In this document: piece by piece, positions 1 through 6,926 of the stretch
Layout: each line of letters begins with the position of its first letter
Position numbering within the stretch: the first letter of the stretch is position 1
The notes under the pieces: generated by a model
The model's input: only the letters and a program-made list of their open reading frames with translations
Told to the model about the DNA's origin: nothing
The model's database searches: none
DNA from: Fidelibacterota bacterium
GTDB lineage: Bacteria > Fidelibacterota > Marinisomatia > Marinisomatales > UBA1611
NCBI GenBank assembly: GCA_002717915.1
Contig: PBCV01000022.1
Span: 1 to 6,926 of the forward strand
Direction of reading: 5' to 3'
Length of the DNA stretch: 6,926 nucleotides
Made by a program: the position numbers and the translations under genes

Positions 1-2143
1 TGGTGCTGCAGTTATTGTAATGGCCTTTGATGAAGAAGGGCAGGCGGATACCTTTGAAAGAAAAGTGCAGATTTGCAGACGTGCTTTTGATATTTTAACC
101 AATCAGGTCGGGCTTGCACCAGAGGATATCATTTTTGATCCAAATATTTTTGCTGTTGCAACTGGAATCGCAGAGCATAACCGGTATGGAAAGGCATTTA
201 TTGATGCTGCAAAAAGTATTAAGGAAAAAATGCCCCTTGTCCATGTAAGCGGCGGGGTGAGTAACCTGTCTTTTTCATTCCGCGGAAATAATGCTGTACG
301 GGAAGCAATGCATTCTTGTTTTTTATATCATGCGATCCAAAATGGGATGGATATGGGTATTCTAAATGCAGGTCAGCTAATGGTTTACGATGATATTGAA
401 ACTGAATTAAGAAATACCATTGAAGATGTATTATTTGACCGCCGCCCGGAAGCAACAGATCGACTCGTAGAATTGGCTGGCAATTATAAAGGGATCAAAA
501 AGGAACAAAAAGAAGATACGGCTTGGCGATCTTTGCCAATCGGTGAACGGCTTACCCATGCTCTGGTTGAAGGGAATGATACATTTATTGTAGAAGATAC
601 TGAAGAAGCACGACAACAATTAAACAGACCGATCGATGTGATCGAAGGTCCGCTTATGGATGGTATGAACCGGGTCGGTGATTTATTTGGTTCAGGAAAA
701 ATGTTTCTTCCGCAAGTGGTGAAATCTGCCCGGGTTATGAAAAAAGCGGTGGCTCATCTTGTTCCTTTTATTGAAAAAGAAAAAGAAGAAAAAGGGCTTC
801 AGGATTTGTCCAATGGAACCATTGTTCTGGCGACCGTAAAAGGAGATGTTCATGATATTGGAAAAAATATTGTTGGTGTTGTATTAGGATGTAATGGATA
901 TACTATTATAGATCTGGGTGTTATGGTTCAAGCAGATAAAATATTATCAACAGCGAAGGAATTAAAAGCTGATATGATTGGACTTTCTGGTCTGATTACG
1001 CCCAGCTTGGATGAGATGGTCTATGTGGCATCCGAAATGAAACGTCAGGAATTTCATATTCCACTCTTAATTGGTGGCGCCACCACAAGTCGGAAACATA
1101 CTGCTGTAAAAATTGAAGAAAAATACCCTGCATCTGTATTTTATGTCCTGGACGCAAGCCGCTGCGTTGGTGTTGTCGGAACACTATTAAATCCTGTGGC
1201 AAAAAAAGAATTGGTTAAAGCAACGTCGAAAGATTATCAAACTATAAGAGAAACATTTTATCAAAATCAACAAAGAATAAAATTGTTATCGCTGACTGTA
1301 GCTAGAGGGCGAAAACCCAGGCTGGAATTTGATCCTTTTCAGCCGTTAAAACCCGGGATCACCAAGATGGAGTCAATGCCATTGGATGAATTGAAGAATT
1401 ATATTGATTGGTCTCCTTTTTTCCATGCCTGGGAGTTTAAAGGATCCTATCCAGATATATTAAACGATACGGTTAAAGGACAAGAAGCTCAGAAACTGTT
1501 TAATGATGCTAAGGATTTATTGAAGGCAATAATAAATGACAACTCTTTAACAGCCAAGGCTGTGTTTGGAATCTTTCCTGCGCAATCTAAAGAAGAAGAA
1601 GTGAGAATAACAAATAATGAGGTTACGTTCAATTTCCCTCGTCAGTTGATCGATAAAGGGAATAAACCTAATTTTTGTTTAGCTGATTTTATTTCACAGA
1701 ACGGAGATGATCATATTGGTGTATTTACAGTTACGGCAGGTCACGGACTGGAGAAATTAGTTGAACACTTTGAGTCAGAGAATGATGATTACAATGCTAT
1801 CATGGTGAAGGTGCTTGCAGATCGATTTGCTGAAGCAGCCGCTGAGTGGCTCCATGAAAAAGTTCGCAAGGAATATTGGGGCTATGCCTCCGATGAGAAT
1901 TATTCCAATGAAGAATTGGTCAGAGAATCATACAAAGGGATTCGCCCGGCTCCCGGTTATTCCGCCTGTCCAGATCATACAGAAAAAGATAAAATCTGGA
2001 CGCTGTTGGATGTCAAGAAGTCTATTGCCGTATCTCTAACAGAAACCAGAGCCATGTGGCCTGCGGCTTCGGTCTGCGGATGGTATTTTTCCCATCCAGA
2101 CTCACAATATTTCAGTGTATTAAAAAATGAAAGGGCAGCATGA
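1..2143 (+). CDS. metH: Cobalamin-dependent methionine synthase (MetH), 3' part; 5' end outside window
   Basis: This enzyme transfers a methyl group from 5-methyl-tetrahydrofolate through cob(I)alamin to homocysteine, giving methionine in the cytoplasm. The reading frame is open from the first complete codon at base 2, so the N-terminal homocysteine-binding domain and the start of the pterin-binding barrel are missing. Visible in order are the end of the pterin domain ([17 protein letters not shown]...FRGN, to about base 450), the helical cobalamin cap (EGPLMDGMN...[15 protein letters not shown], about 545-775) and the B12-binding domain (about 810-1240). The latter has the DxHxxG motif, the cobalt-ligating His at 851-853, and GLSGLITPS and IGGATTS. 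The AdoMet activation domain follows (about 1370-2110), with Asp at 1466-1468 in the place of E. coli Asp946 and RPAPGY at 1943-1960. The identity is unmistakable over its length. Relative to E. coli MetH the protein stops about 30 residues early, ending [11 protein letters not shown]. Its TGA overlaps the next ATG. Confidence 0.97.
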   Translation, partial: GAAVIVMAFDEEGQADTFERKVQICRRAFDILTNQVGLAPEDIIFDPNIFAVATGIAEHNRYGKAFIDAAKSIKEKMPLVHVSGGVSNLSFSFRGNNAVREAMHSCFLYHAIQNGMDMGILNAGQLMVYDDIETELRNTIEDVLFDRRPEATDRLVELAGNYKGIKKEQKEDTAWRSLPIGERLTHALVEGNDTFIVEDTEEARQQLNRPIDVIEGPLMDGMNRVGDLFGSGKMFLPQVVKSARVMKKAVAHLVPFIEKEKEEKGLQDLSNGTIVLATVKGDVHDIGKNIVGVVLGCNGYTIIDLGVMVQADKILSTAKELKADMIGLSGLITPSLDEMVYVASEMKRQEFHIPLLIGGATTSRKHTAVKIEEKYPASVFYVLDASRCVGVVGTLLNPVAKKELVKATSKDYQTIRETFYQNQQRIKLLSLTVARGRKPRLEFDPFQPLKPGITKMESMPLDELKNYIDWSPFFHAWEFKGSYPDILNDTVKGQEAQKLFNDAKDLLKAIINDNSLTAKAVFGIFPAQSKEEEVRITNNEVTFNFPRQLIDKGNKPNFCLADFISQNGDDHIGVFTVTAGHGLEKLVEHFESENDDYNAIMVKVLADRFAEAAAEWLHEKVRKEYWGYASDENYSNEELVRESYKGIRPAPGYSACPDHTEKDKIWTLLDVKKSIAVSLTETRAMWPAASVCGWYFSHPDSQYFSVLKNERAA
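2129..2135 (+). promoter_or_regulatory. Ribosome binding site of the MTHFR-like gene, inside metH
   Basis: GAAAGGG lies four bases before the ATG at 2140, within the last codons of metH. With the ATGA overlap of stop and start, it suggests the reductase is translated both by coupling to metH and by its own initiation. The spacing is somewhat short for an ideal Shine-Dalgarno. Confidence 0.55.
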
Positions 2144-3087
2144 GAATACGAGATAAAATAAAAAAACCACAGCGCCCCGTAGTGGCCTACGAAATTCTAC
2201 CTCCGCGGGAGAAAGATGGTACATTAAACTCCTATGCGGAGACCATCAGCTCTTTATTATCCCAGACCCATATTGACGCAATCAATATCCCGGAGGTCCA
2301 TGATGAGATCGGGCGTGGGGATCGGCCCGTAACCAACCAGAAACGGGGGGAACCTCGGGAATTTGGCATGCTCCTCCAGGATATTGTTGGAATTGAAGCC
2401 ATTATAAACCGGGTCGTGGTCCATGAACCTTACGAGGAGCAGATGCGCTGGATCGAAGAAACCAATACAACTTACGAGATTGAGAACATGATTATTGTGG
2501 GTGGTGAATCCAGTAAAGTGGATTATCCCGGATCCACTGTAAATGAGATGCTGCAATCCATAGCCAAGAGATCCAATTCCAATGGCGGGGATATTTTCTG
2601 CGGAGGCATTGCCATCCCCAGCAGAAAGGATGAGTCAAAGAATTTGATCAGGAAAAGTGAACATGGTTCAGAATTTTTCACCACACAGGTCCTTTATGAT
2701 GCAGAAAATATTAATAAAATGATCAATAATTACCAGAGCCGCTGCAATGAACTGGATACATTTCCCAGGAGGATCCTGCTGAGTTTTGCACCCGTATCAT
2801 CCCAAAAGAATATTGAATTCTTAAAATGGCTGGGAGTAGAGATTCCCGATGATACTGAACGGTACCTGAAGGGCAGGCCCGGTTCCATGACCGAACGGTC
2901 CTTGGATGTCGCAGTTGAAGTATTAAATGAAATACTTGATTTTATTACTGTTAATAACCTTAAGGTACCCGTGGGGCTGAATGTGGAACATATCATGTCC
3001 TACAACTTTCAATCGTCCGTGGAAATGCTGCAGGAACTGGCTCGGATCTACCGGGAATTCTGCATAAAAACACAGCAGTATTCATGA
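2140..3087 (+). CDS. Non-canonical methylenetetrahydrofolate reductase-like protein (MetF superfamily)
   Basis: A 315-residue protein probably folding as the MTHFR TIM barrel and, by position, supplying 5-methyl-tetrahydrofolate to MetH. Support comes from VAYEILPPR (residues 15-23), where Glu18 matches the catalytic Glu28 of E. coli MetF in VSFEFFPPR, and from TTQVLYD (181-187), where Gln183 matches the folate-contacting Gln of ITQFFFD. A barrel strand MIIVGGES (117-124) stands where MetF has ALRGD. Key canonical elements are absent: there is no THLTC-type motif, and the RGD aspartate is replaced by Glu123. [16 protein letters not shown] (49-64), IAIPSRKDE (157-165) and [10 protein letters not shown] (210-219) resemble, from memory, the flavin-free mycobacterial MTHFR Rv2172c rather than classical MetF. 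The start is fixed by the ATGA overlap with metH. The stop forms a second ATGA with the next small frame. Folate reduction is inferred; family membership is fairly sure, cofactor use is not. Confidence 0.8.
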   Translation: MRIRDKIKKPQRPVVAYEILPPREKDGTLNSYAETISSLLSQTHIDAINIPEVHDEIGRGDRPVTNQKRGEPREFGMLLQDIVGIEAIINRVVVHEPYEEQMRWIEETNTTYEIENMIIVGGESSKVDYPGSTVNEMLQSIAKRSNSNGGDIFCGGIAIPSRKDESKNLIRKSEHGSEFFTTQVLYDAENINKMINNYQSRCNELDTFPRRILLSFAPVSSQKNIEFLKWLGVEIPDDTERYLKGRPGSMTERSLDVAVEVLNEILDFITVNNLKVPVGLNVEHIMSYNFQSSVEMLQELARIYREFCIKTQQYS

Positions 3088-3155
3088 AGATATTTATTAA
3101 TTTTGCCGCCGATTCCATAAGAGTTACGGTAGCACAACTAAAGGAAAAAGAATGA
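3084..3155 (+). CDS. Possible 23-residue small ORF bridging the reductase gene and metK
   Basis: The gap between the reductase gene and metK is filled exactly by a short frame of 23 codons. Its ATG shares ATGA with the reductase stop (3084-3087), and its TGA shares ATGA with the metK start (3152-3155). The peptide begins [11 protein letters not shown] and ends AQLKEKE; I recognise no family. It has no Shine-Dalgarno of its own (the upstream bases are CAGCAGTATTC), so if translated it would rely on ribosomes that terminate on the reductase and reinitiate. The likely role, if any, is to carry ribosomes through to metK; a functional microprotein is possible but unsupported. A 23-codon open frame is not rare by chance, so the only argument is the precise overlap at both ends. 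Confidence 0.3.
   Translation: MKIFINFAADSIRVTVAQLKEKE
3140..3145 (+). promoter_or_regulatory. metK ribosome binding site
   Basis: AAAGGA sits six bases before the ATG at 3152, inside the last codons of the 23-codon frame. It supports the metK start that gives the conserved N-terminus [11 protein letters not shown], and shows that metK can be initiated independently of upstream coupling. Confidence 0.7.
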
Positions 3156-4327
3156 GCAAATTTTTATTTACATCCGAATCGGTCACTGAAGGTCATCCGG
3201 ACAAAGCCTGTGACGCTTTTTCAGATGCAATTCTGGATGATATCCTATCCAGGGATTCTGAAGCACACGTGGCCTGTGAAGCCCTGGCAACCAAGGGCCT
3301 TATTGTTATTTCCGGTGAAGTCCGTACCACTGGATCTATTGATGTGGAGAATGTTGTTAAGCGAACCATTAAAGAAATAGGATACCATAAGGGAAACAGC
3401 GGTGTGGACCCTGAAGAGGTAAAGGTTATGTCCATGCTTCATGAGCAGAGCACAGAAATTGCCCAGGGTGTGGATGCAGAAGATATTTCTGAGCAGGGTG
3501 CCGGGGACCAGGGCCTCATGTTTGGCTTCGCCTGTAAGGAAACACCGGAACTGATGCCCCTTCCCATACAGATTTCCCAGCGTTTAACCGAAAGATTATC
3601 CATACTCAGAAAAGATGGAACCCTGCCCTGGCTCAGGCCTGATGGTAAGTCCCAGGTGTCCGTAACCTATGAAAATGGTGCGCCAGTCTCTGTAGAGAAA
3701 ACGGTGATTGCCACCCAGCATGATGATATGCTGGATGAATACGGCACTGAGAAACAAGAACTGGAATTTGTAAAGAGCGAGGTAATTCATCATGTTATTA
3801 AACCGGTCCTGGACGCCTATGGATATCCATATAATGAGGATTTTATTGTGAATGGTACGGGACGCTTTGTGTATGGCGGTCCTGAAGCGGACACTGGACT
3901 GACCGGGCGAAAGATCATAGTGGATACCTACGGTGGGTACGCACCCCATGGCGGGGGAGCATTTTCTGGAAAGGATCCATCCAAGGTAGATAGGAGCGCC
4001 ACCTATATGGCCCGGTATATTGCAAAAAATATTGTTGCTGCTGACCTGGCGGATCGTTGCGAAGTCCAGTTATCGTACAGCATTGGAGTAGCAGAACCTA
4101 CATCCTTTTATGTGAAAACAAAGGGGACGGGCAGCATGGATGATGAAATACTCACGAATCTGGCCCGGGATGTTTTCCCGATCCGGCCAGGGGAAATCGT
4201 GGCGCACCTGGATCTTAAGAAACCGCGATACAGACAGACAGCTGCTTATGGGCATTTTGGCCGGGAACTTGAGCAATTCACATGGGAAAAAACCGATATG
4301 GTTGACTCACTTCGTTCAAAATTATAG
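3152..4327 (+). CDS. metK: S-adenosylmethionine synthetase (methionine adenosyltransferase)
   Basis: Makes S-adenosylmethionine from ATP and methionine, releasing phosphate and pyrophosphate, in the cytoplasm; the enzyme family works as a dimer or tetramer. The 391 residues match the usual bacterial length (E. coli 384), with collinear similarity throughout. Visible signatures are [13 protein letters not shown] (6-18; His15 and Asp17 are the ATP/Mg ligands), Glu43 in ACEA, the GAGDQG hexapeptide (116-121) under the flexible loop, [14 protein letters not shown] (156-169), [19 protein letters not shown] (236-254), the P-loop-like GGGAFSGKD (267-275), and IGVAEPTS (311-318). It ends with YGHFGRE and TWEKTD. 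No key residue is missing. The start is set by the conserved N-terminus and an AAAGGA site. It provides the substrate pool for methyltransferases whose by-product is cleared by the next gene. No SAM riboswitch or other leader is visible in front of it, so any control would act from the upstream operon promoter. Confidence 0.98.
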   Translation: MSKFLFTSESVTEGHPDKACDAFSDAILDDILSRDSEAHVACEALATKGLIVISGEVRTTGSIDVENVVKRTIKEIGYHKGNSGVDPEEVKVMSMLHEQSTEIAQGVDAEDISEQGAGDQGLMFGFACKETPELMPLPIQISQRLTERLSILRKDGTLPWLRPDGKSQVSVTYENGAPVSVEKTVIATQHDDMLDEYGTEKQELEFVKSEVIHHVIKPVLDAYGYPYNEDFIVNGTGRFVYGGPEADTGLTGRKIIVDTYGGYAPHGGGAFSGKDPSKVDRSATYMARYIAKNIVAADLADRCEVQLSYSIGVAEPTSFYVKTKGTGSMDDEILTNLARDVFPIRPGEIVAHLDLKKPRYRQTAAYGHFGRELEQFTWEKTDMVDSLRSKL

Positions 4328-4331
4328 AGGT
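4326..4331 (+). promoter_or_regulatory. ahcY ribosome binding site that fixes the start codon
   Basis: AGAGGT overlaps the metK TAG and stands six bases before the ATG at 4338. It decides the ahcY start. The same frame is open back to an ATG at 4140, but that would add 66 residues lying wholly inside metK, with no similarity to the family and no good ribosome site. Confidence 0.75.
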
Positions 4332-4337
4332 AAAAAA

Positions 4338-5780
4338 ATGACTGAAACATTAACTCAATCCATTGTTGAATCCTTGCCTTATAAGGTCAAGGATATCCAT
4401 TTAGCAGGTGATGGGCGAAAAGTCCTGGGCATTGCTGAAAAAGAAATGCCGGGGCTCATGTCCACCCGAGCTAAATATGGACCAAAAAAACCACTGGCAG
4501 GGAAAAAGTTAACCGGTTCTCTGCACATGACTGTAGAGACGGCAGTCCTCATTGAAACCCTGGTTGAACTGGGGGCAGATGTGCGTTGGGCGAGCTGTAA
4601 TATTTTTTCCACCCAGGATCACGCTGCAGCGGTTATTGCTGAAACAGGAGTTCCTGTGTACGCTTGGAAAGGAGAATCGCTGGAAGAATACTGGTGGTGT
4701 ACACTGCAGGCTTTGACATTTCCTGATGGATCCGGACCGGATCTGATCGTGGATGACGGCGGGGATGCTACCCTATTAATCCATAAAGGGTACGAGCTGG
4801 AGGAATATTATGCCAAATATGGTGAAACTCCCGAGATTACGACCGAGATTGAAGAAGAACAGATCATAGAAAGACTCCTGAGAGATGTACTGAAAAAAGA
4901 TCCCAACCACTGGCACAAGGTCCAGAAAAATGTGATCGGTGTTTCTGAAGAGACCACCACAGGTGTACACAGGCTGGTACAGATGGAGAGAGATGGTCAT
5001 TTGCTTTTTCCAGCCTATAATGTGAACGACTCAGTTACCAAATCAAAGTTTGATAACATTTACGGCTGCCGTGAATCCCTGGCAGATGGGCTCAAGCGTG
5101 CCCTGGATGTTATGGTGGCTGGAAAGACCATTGTTATCTGCGGCTATGGGGATGTGGGCCGGGGATGCGCTCAATCCATGCGGGGCTATGGTGCCCGGGT
5201 TATTGTGACCGAAATTGATCCAATCTGTGCTCTGCAGTCAGCCATGGAAGGTTTTGAAGTGACCACTGTAGAAAAGGCCCTGGCTGAAGGCCATATTTTT
5301 GTTACAACCACAGGAAATAAAGATGTGATCACTAAAGAACATATGTACGGGATGAAGGACCAGGCTATTGTCTGCAATATTGGCCATTTTGATAATGAGA
5401 TCCAGGTCAACGCAGTGAACCAGGATGGAGAGATAAACCGTGAAGTGATTAAACCGCAGGTAGACCGGTATACGTTCCCTGATGGTCACCAGATATTTAT
5501 TCTGGCTGAAGGCAGGCTGGTAAACCTGGGCTGTGCAACTGGACATCCCAGTTTTGTGATGTCAAATTCATTCACCAACCAGGTTCTGGCGCAAATTGCA
5601 TTGGCGACCGAAGCGCCGGGGCTGGGTGTATACATGCTGCCTAAGGAACTGGATGAAGAAGTAGCTCGCCTCCATCTGGACCATTTAGGGGTTACATTAA
5701 CCGAGCTAACCGATGAACAGGCAGACTATATCGGGGTCCCTAAAGAAGGCCCCTACAAGCCGGAGCACTATCGGTATTGA
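4338..5780 (+). CDS. ahcY: S-adenosylhomocysteine hydrolase (adenosylhomocysteinase), long bacterial form
   Basis: Reversibly hydrolyses S-adenosylhomocysteine to adenosine and homocysteine with bound NAD, removing a methyltransferase inhibitor and returning homocysteine to MetH. From the ATG at 4338 the protein has 480 residues, beginning MTETLTQS. Active-site residues by comparison with the human enzyme are His63 (SLHMT), Asp94 in STQDHAAAV (the conserved strand of the substrate domain), Glu205 in SEETTTGVH, Lys235 and Asp239 in VTKSKFDN, and Cys244. The NAD fold carries GYGDVGRG (269-276) and Glu292. The C-terminal KPEHYRY places Lys474 and Tyr478 where they reach the neighbouring subunit's NAD. 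The segment around 155-198 ([11 protein letters not shown] to HKVQ) is the roughly 40-residue insert of the long form found in many bacteria and plants, lacking in the 432-residue human protein. It is last in the operon, 10 bases after metK, and is followed by a terminator. Confidence 0.98.
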   Translation: MTETLTQSIVESLPYKVKDIHLAGDGRKVLGIAEKEMPGLMSTRAKYGPKKPLAGKKLTGSLHMTVETAVLIETLVELGADVRWASCNIFSTQDHAAAVIAETGVPVYAWKGESLEEYWWCTLQALTFPDGSGPDLIVDDGGDATLLIHKGYELEEYYAKYGETPEITTEIEEEQIIERLLRDVLKKDPNHWHKVQKNVIGVSEETTTGVHRLVQMERDGHLLFPAYNVNDSVTKSKFDNIYGCRESLADGLKRALDVMVAGKTIVICGYGDVGRGCAQSMRGYGARVIVTEIDPICALQSAMEGFEVTTVEKALAEGHIFVTTTGNKDVITKEHMYGMKDQAIVCNIGHFDNEIQVNAVNQDGEINREVIKPQVDRYTFPDGHQIFILAEGRLVNLGCATGHPSFVMSNSFTNQVLAQIALATEAPGLGVYMLPKELDEEVARLHLDHLGVTLTELTDEQADYIGVPKEGPYKPEHYRY

Positions 5781-5805
5781 TCTAAATCATATAATATCAA
5801 CACTT

Positions 5806-5833
5806 AACCCCGCATTTTTATGCGGGGTTTTTT
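5806..5833 (+). terminator. Intrinsic terminator closing the methionine-cycle operon
   Basis: A perfect 10-base-pair inverted repeat, AACCCCGCAT (5806-5815) and ATGCGGGGTT (5820-5829), has a four-base T loop. A T-run follows (5828-5833, then GTTTTTG). It begins 25 bases after the ahcY stop. The reverse strand lacks a comparable T-run after the stem, so termination is predicted for + strand transcripts only. It separates the operon from the lipoprotein gene. Confidence 0.93.
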
Positions 5834-5898
5834 GTTTTTGTATCTCTCGGAATAATTCCACAAATTTGAGTGCGGAAGTCCAACACAATTGGCAACAC

Positions 5899-6926
5899 AT
5901 GAAGGTAAACCCGAGACATATCCTATCCCGTTGGAAGATGGGATTTTTGCATGTTTTTCTAGCCGTTCTATTGATGGCTGTGGGAGCATGCGATTTCGAT
6001 ATCCCAGATAAATTCGAAATGCCAACCTGGTATCTGGATTTAAAGATCCCTCTTGTACAGACGCGGTACCAGATGGCAGATATTTCAGATTCGACTGCAG
6101 GTATTTTTCTGACGGATGATTCCCTGGGTTTCAAGATTGTCCAGGAAGGAGAAATGCCTGCAACTGAACTCCCCGATCTTCCCTCCGTACCCCTGGGGCT
6201 CAACCAGGCTGTGTCATCGGGAGAAATTCCAGGGATTAGTATGGATATCGAATTGCCGGGCATTTTAATTGATCAAAAGATCGATGTGGTTTTGTATGAT
6301 CTTTCAATTTATCAAGATACTGCAAAATGGTGTGAATTGATTGATACTTTTCCTATACCTGACCCTCCTTTTTTTGTTACTGATACTTTGATATGTGTTA
6401 CGGATAGCACAACAGGTGACACACTTGGTAGGTTATTCTCATTCCCTAATGATTCTGTTAGGCATATGACAGCAGATGATTTTAATTCTCTTATCGTAGC
6501 CCTGTTTGATTCGGTCATGGGAATACTGTCTACAGCTTTGGATACAACGATTGACCTGGGCCTTTCTTCAATTCCATTGCCTGAAGATCCGCCCATCATT
6601 GCCAGTGTGGATACATTGATCATTGCTACCCATGCGAGTAACAGTGTCTATAGAACCCTGTTCAAGAATAATGGTATCCCCACTGATCTACAGAATGTGT
6701 ATTCCTATATGATCACAGGAAATACAGCTCCCTTAAATGATACCCTTGCCAATCACAGTACTATGCCTACGATCTCCAGCGGGCAGACCTATGCAGATAC
6801 GACCAATCTATCAGGGTTAGGGCTAACCAGCTTTTTAAACATGGCCACGAGTATGTCCTTGACCCCTGCCAGTGATTATGTAACCATTCCGCCTGGTTCA
6901 CTGTACGTGGATTTCCAACTTGCATT
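5899..6926 (+). CDS. Putative exported lipoprotein of unknown function; 3' end outside window
   Basis: The frame is open from the ATG at 5899 to the window edge (342 complete codons). The N-terminus looks like a lipoprotein signal: basic residues Lys2, Arg6, Arg11 and Lys13, a hydrophobic run from about 15 to 28, then the lipobox V-G-A-C with Cys31. A start at Met14 (5938) would drop the basic region, so 5899 is preferred. No clear Shine-Dalgarno is seen; GGAAG at 5874-5878 is too far away. After Cys31 comes CDFDIPDKFEMPTWYLDL and IPL, then a Ser/Thr/Asp/Pro-rich chain of short alternating hydrophobic segments, suggesting beta structure. Cys145 and Cys166 are the only later cysteines and could form a disulfide. 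I recognise no enzymatic motif and assign no function. The PxWxLxLxIPL pattern recalls uncharacterised exported proteins of Bacteroidota-related lineages (recollection, unchecked). It is a separate transcription unit, so its position gives no evidence of a methionine role. Confidence 0.75.
   Translation, partial: MKVNPRHILSRWKMGFLHVFLAVLLMAVGACDFDIPDKFEMPTWYLDLKIPLVQTRYQMADISDSTAGIFLTDDSLGFKIVQEGEMPATELPDLPSVPLGLNQAVSSGEIPGISMDIELPGILIDQKIDVVLYDLSIYQDTAKWCELIDTFPIPDPPFFVTDTLICVTDSTTGDTLGRLFSFPNDSVRHMTADDFNSLIVALFDSVMGILSTALDTTIDLGLSSIPLPEDPPIIASVDTLIIATHASNSVYRTLFKNNGIPTDLQNVYSYMITGNTAPLNDTLANHSTMPTISSGQTYADTTNLSGLGLTSFLNMATSMSLTPASDYVTIPPGSLYVDFQLA

Noticed and set aside
3088..3151. SAM riboswitch or attenuator in front of metK.
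   Set aside because: The gap is only 64 bases, with no stable hairpin or conserved riboswitch core visible, and it is better described by the small open frame.
3596..3949. A 117-codon minus-strand open frame inside metK.
   Set aside because: It lies antisense to the conserved catalytic core of MetK and has no features of its own.
4140..4337. In-frame extension of ahcY by 66 residues from an ATG at 4140.
   Set aside because: It lies entirely within metK, resembles no family member, and AGAGGT correctly spaced before 4338 marks the real start.
5849..5859. Small palindrome GGAATAATTCC between the terminator and the lipoprotein gene, considered as an operator.
   Set aside because: Five-base arms are too short to be significant, it occurs once, and no convincing promoter lies around it.
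5831..5868. Bacteroidota-type promoter for the lipoprotein gene (TTTG near 5831-5834 with CAAATTTG at 5861-5868).
   Set aside because: The second element deviates from TAnnTTTG at its first base, and the 26-base spacing is longer than I expect for this promoter type. Not reliable enough to annotate.
5787..6263. A 158-codon open frame on the minus strand over the start of the lipoprotein gene.
   Set aside because: It has no recognisable motif or signal and runs through the terminator. The + strand frame with its lipobox and 342 open codons explains the region better.
6312..6623. A 103-codon open frame on the minus strand.
   Set aside because: It is antisense to the lipoprotein frame, with no motif; a composition shadow.

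Overview
The window is a stretch of bacterial chromosome carrying most of an activated-methyl (S-adenosylmethionine) cycle operon, all on the + strand. In order it holds the 3' part of metH (cobalamin-dependent methionine synthase, cut by the left window edge), a divergent methylenetetrahydrofolate-reductase-like gene, a 23-codon open frame, metK (S-adenosylmethionine synthetase) and ahcY (S-adenosylhomocysteine hydrolase). A strong intrinsic terminator closes the run at about 5806-5833. Beyond it, a separate transcription unit starts with a long lipoprotein-like gene that runs off the right edge.

The genes form one pathway. The MTHFR-like protein would supply 5-methyl-tetrahydrofolate and MetH would use it to methylate homocysteine to methionine. 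MetK then makes S-adenosylmethionine, methyltransferases turn that into S-adenosylhomocysteine, and AhcY hydrolyses this back to homocysteine and adenosine. The genes are packed very tightly. metH and the MTHFR-like gene overlap by ATGA. The MTHFR-like gene, the 23-codon frame and metK are joined by two more ATGA overlaps. ahcY follows metK after 10 bases, with its Shine-Dalgarno touching the metK stop codon.

The organism is Gram-negative by inference, because the last gene has a lipoprotein signal peptide followed by a Ser/Thr/Asp-rich, probably beta-rich exported domain. The early P-x-W-x-L-x-L-x-I-P-L pattern of that protein and the use of AhcY rather than a nucleosidase/LuxS route would suit a lineage of the Fibrobacterota-Chlorobiota-Bacteroidota group or an uncultured relative such as Marinimicrobia. 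This placement is a tentative judgement from memory, not a database result.

The operon itself is mostly textbook metabolism. The points worth a second look are the non-canonical reductase, which resembles the mycobacterial flavin-free type more than E. coli MetF, the doubly overlapped 23-codon frame, and a MetH that ends about 30 residues early at its C-terminus. There is also a visible base-composition step between metH and the genes after it, and an unassigned lipoprotein. I saw no tRNA, rRNA, CRISPR array, insertion sequence or riboswitch. The operon promoter must lie upstream of the window.
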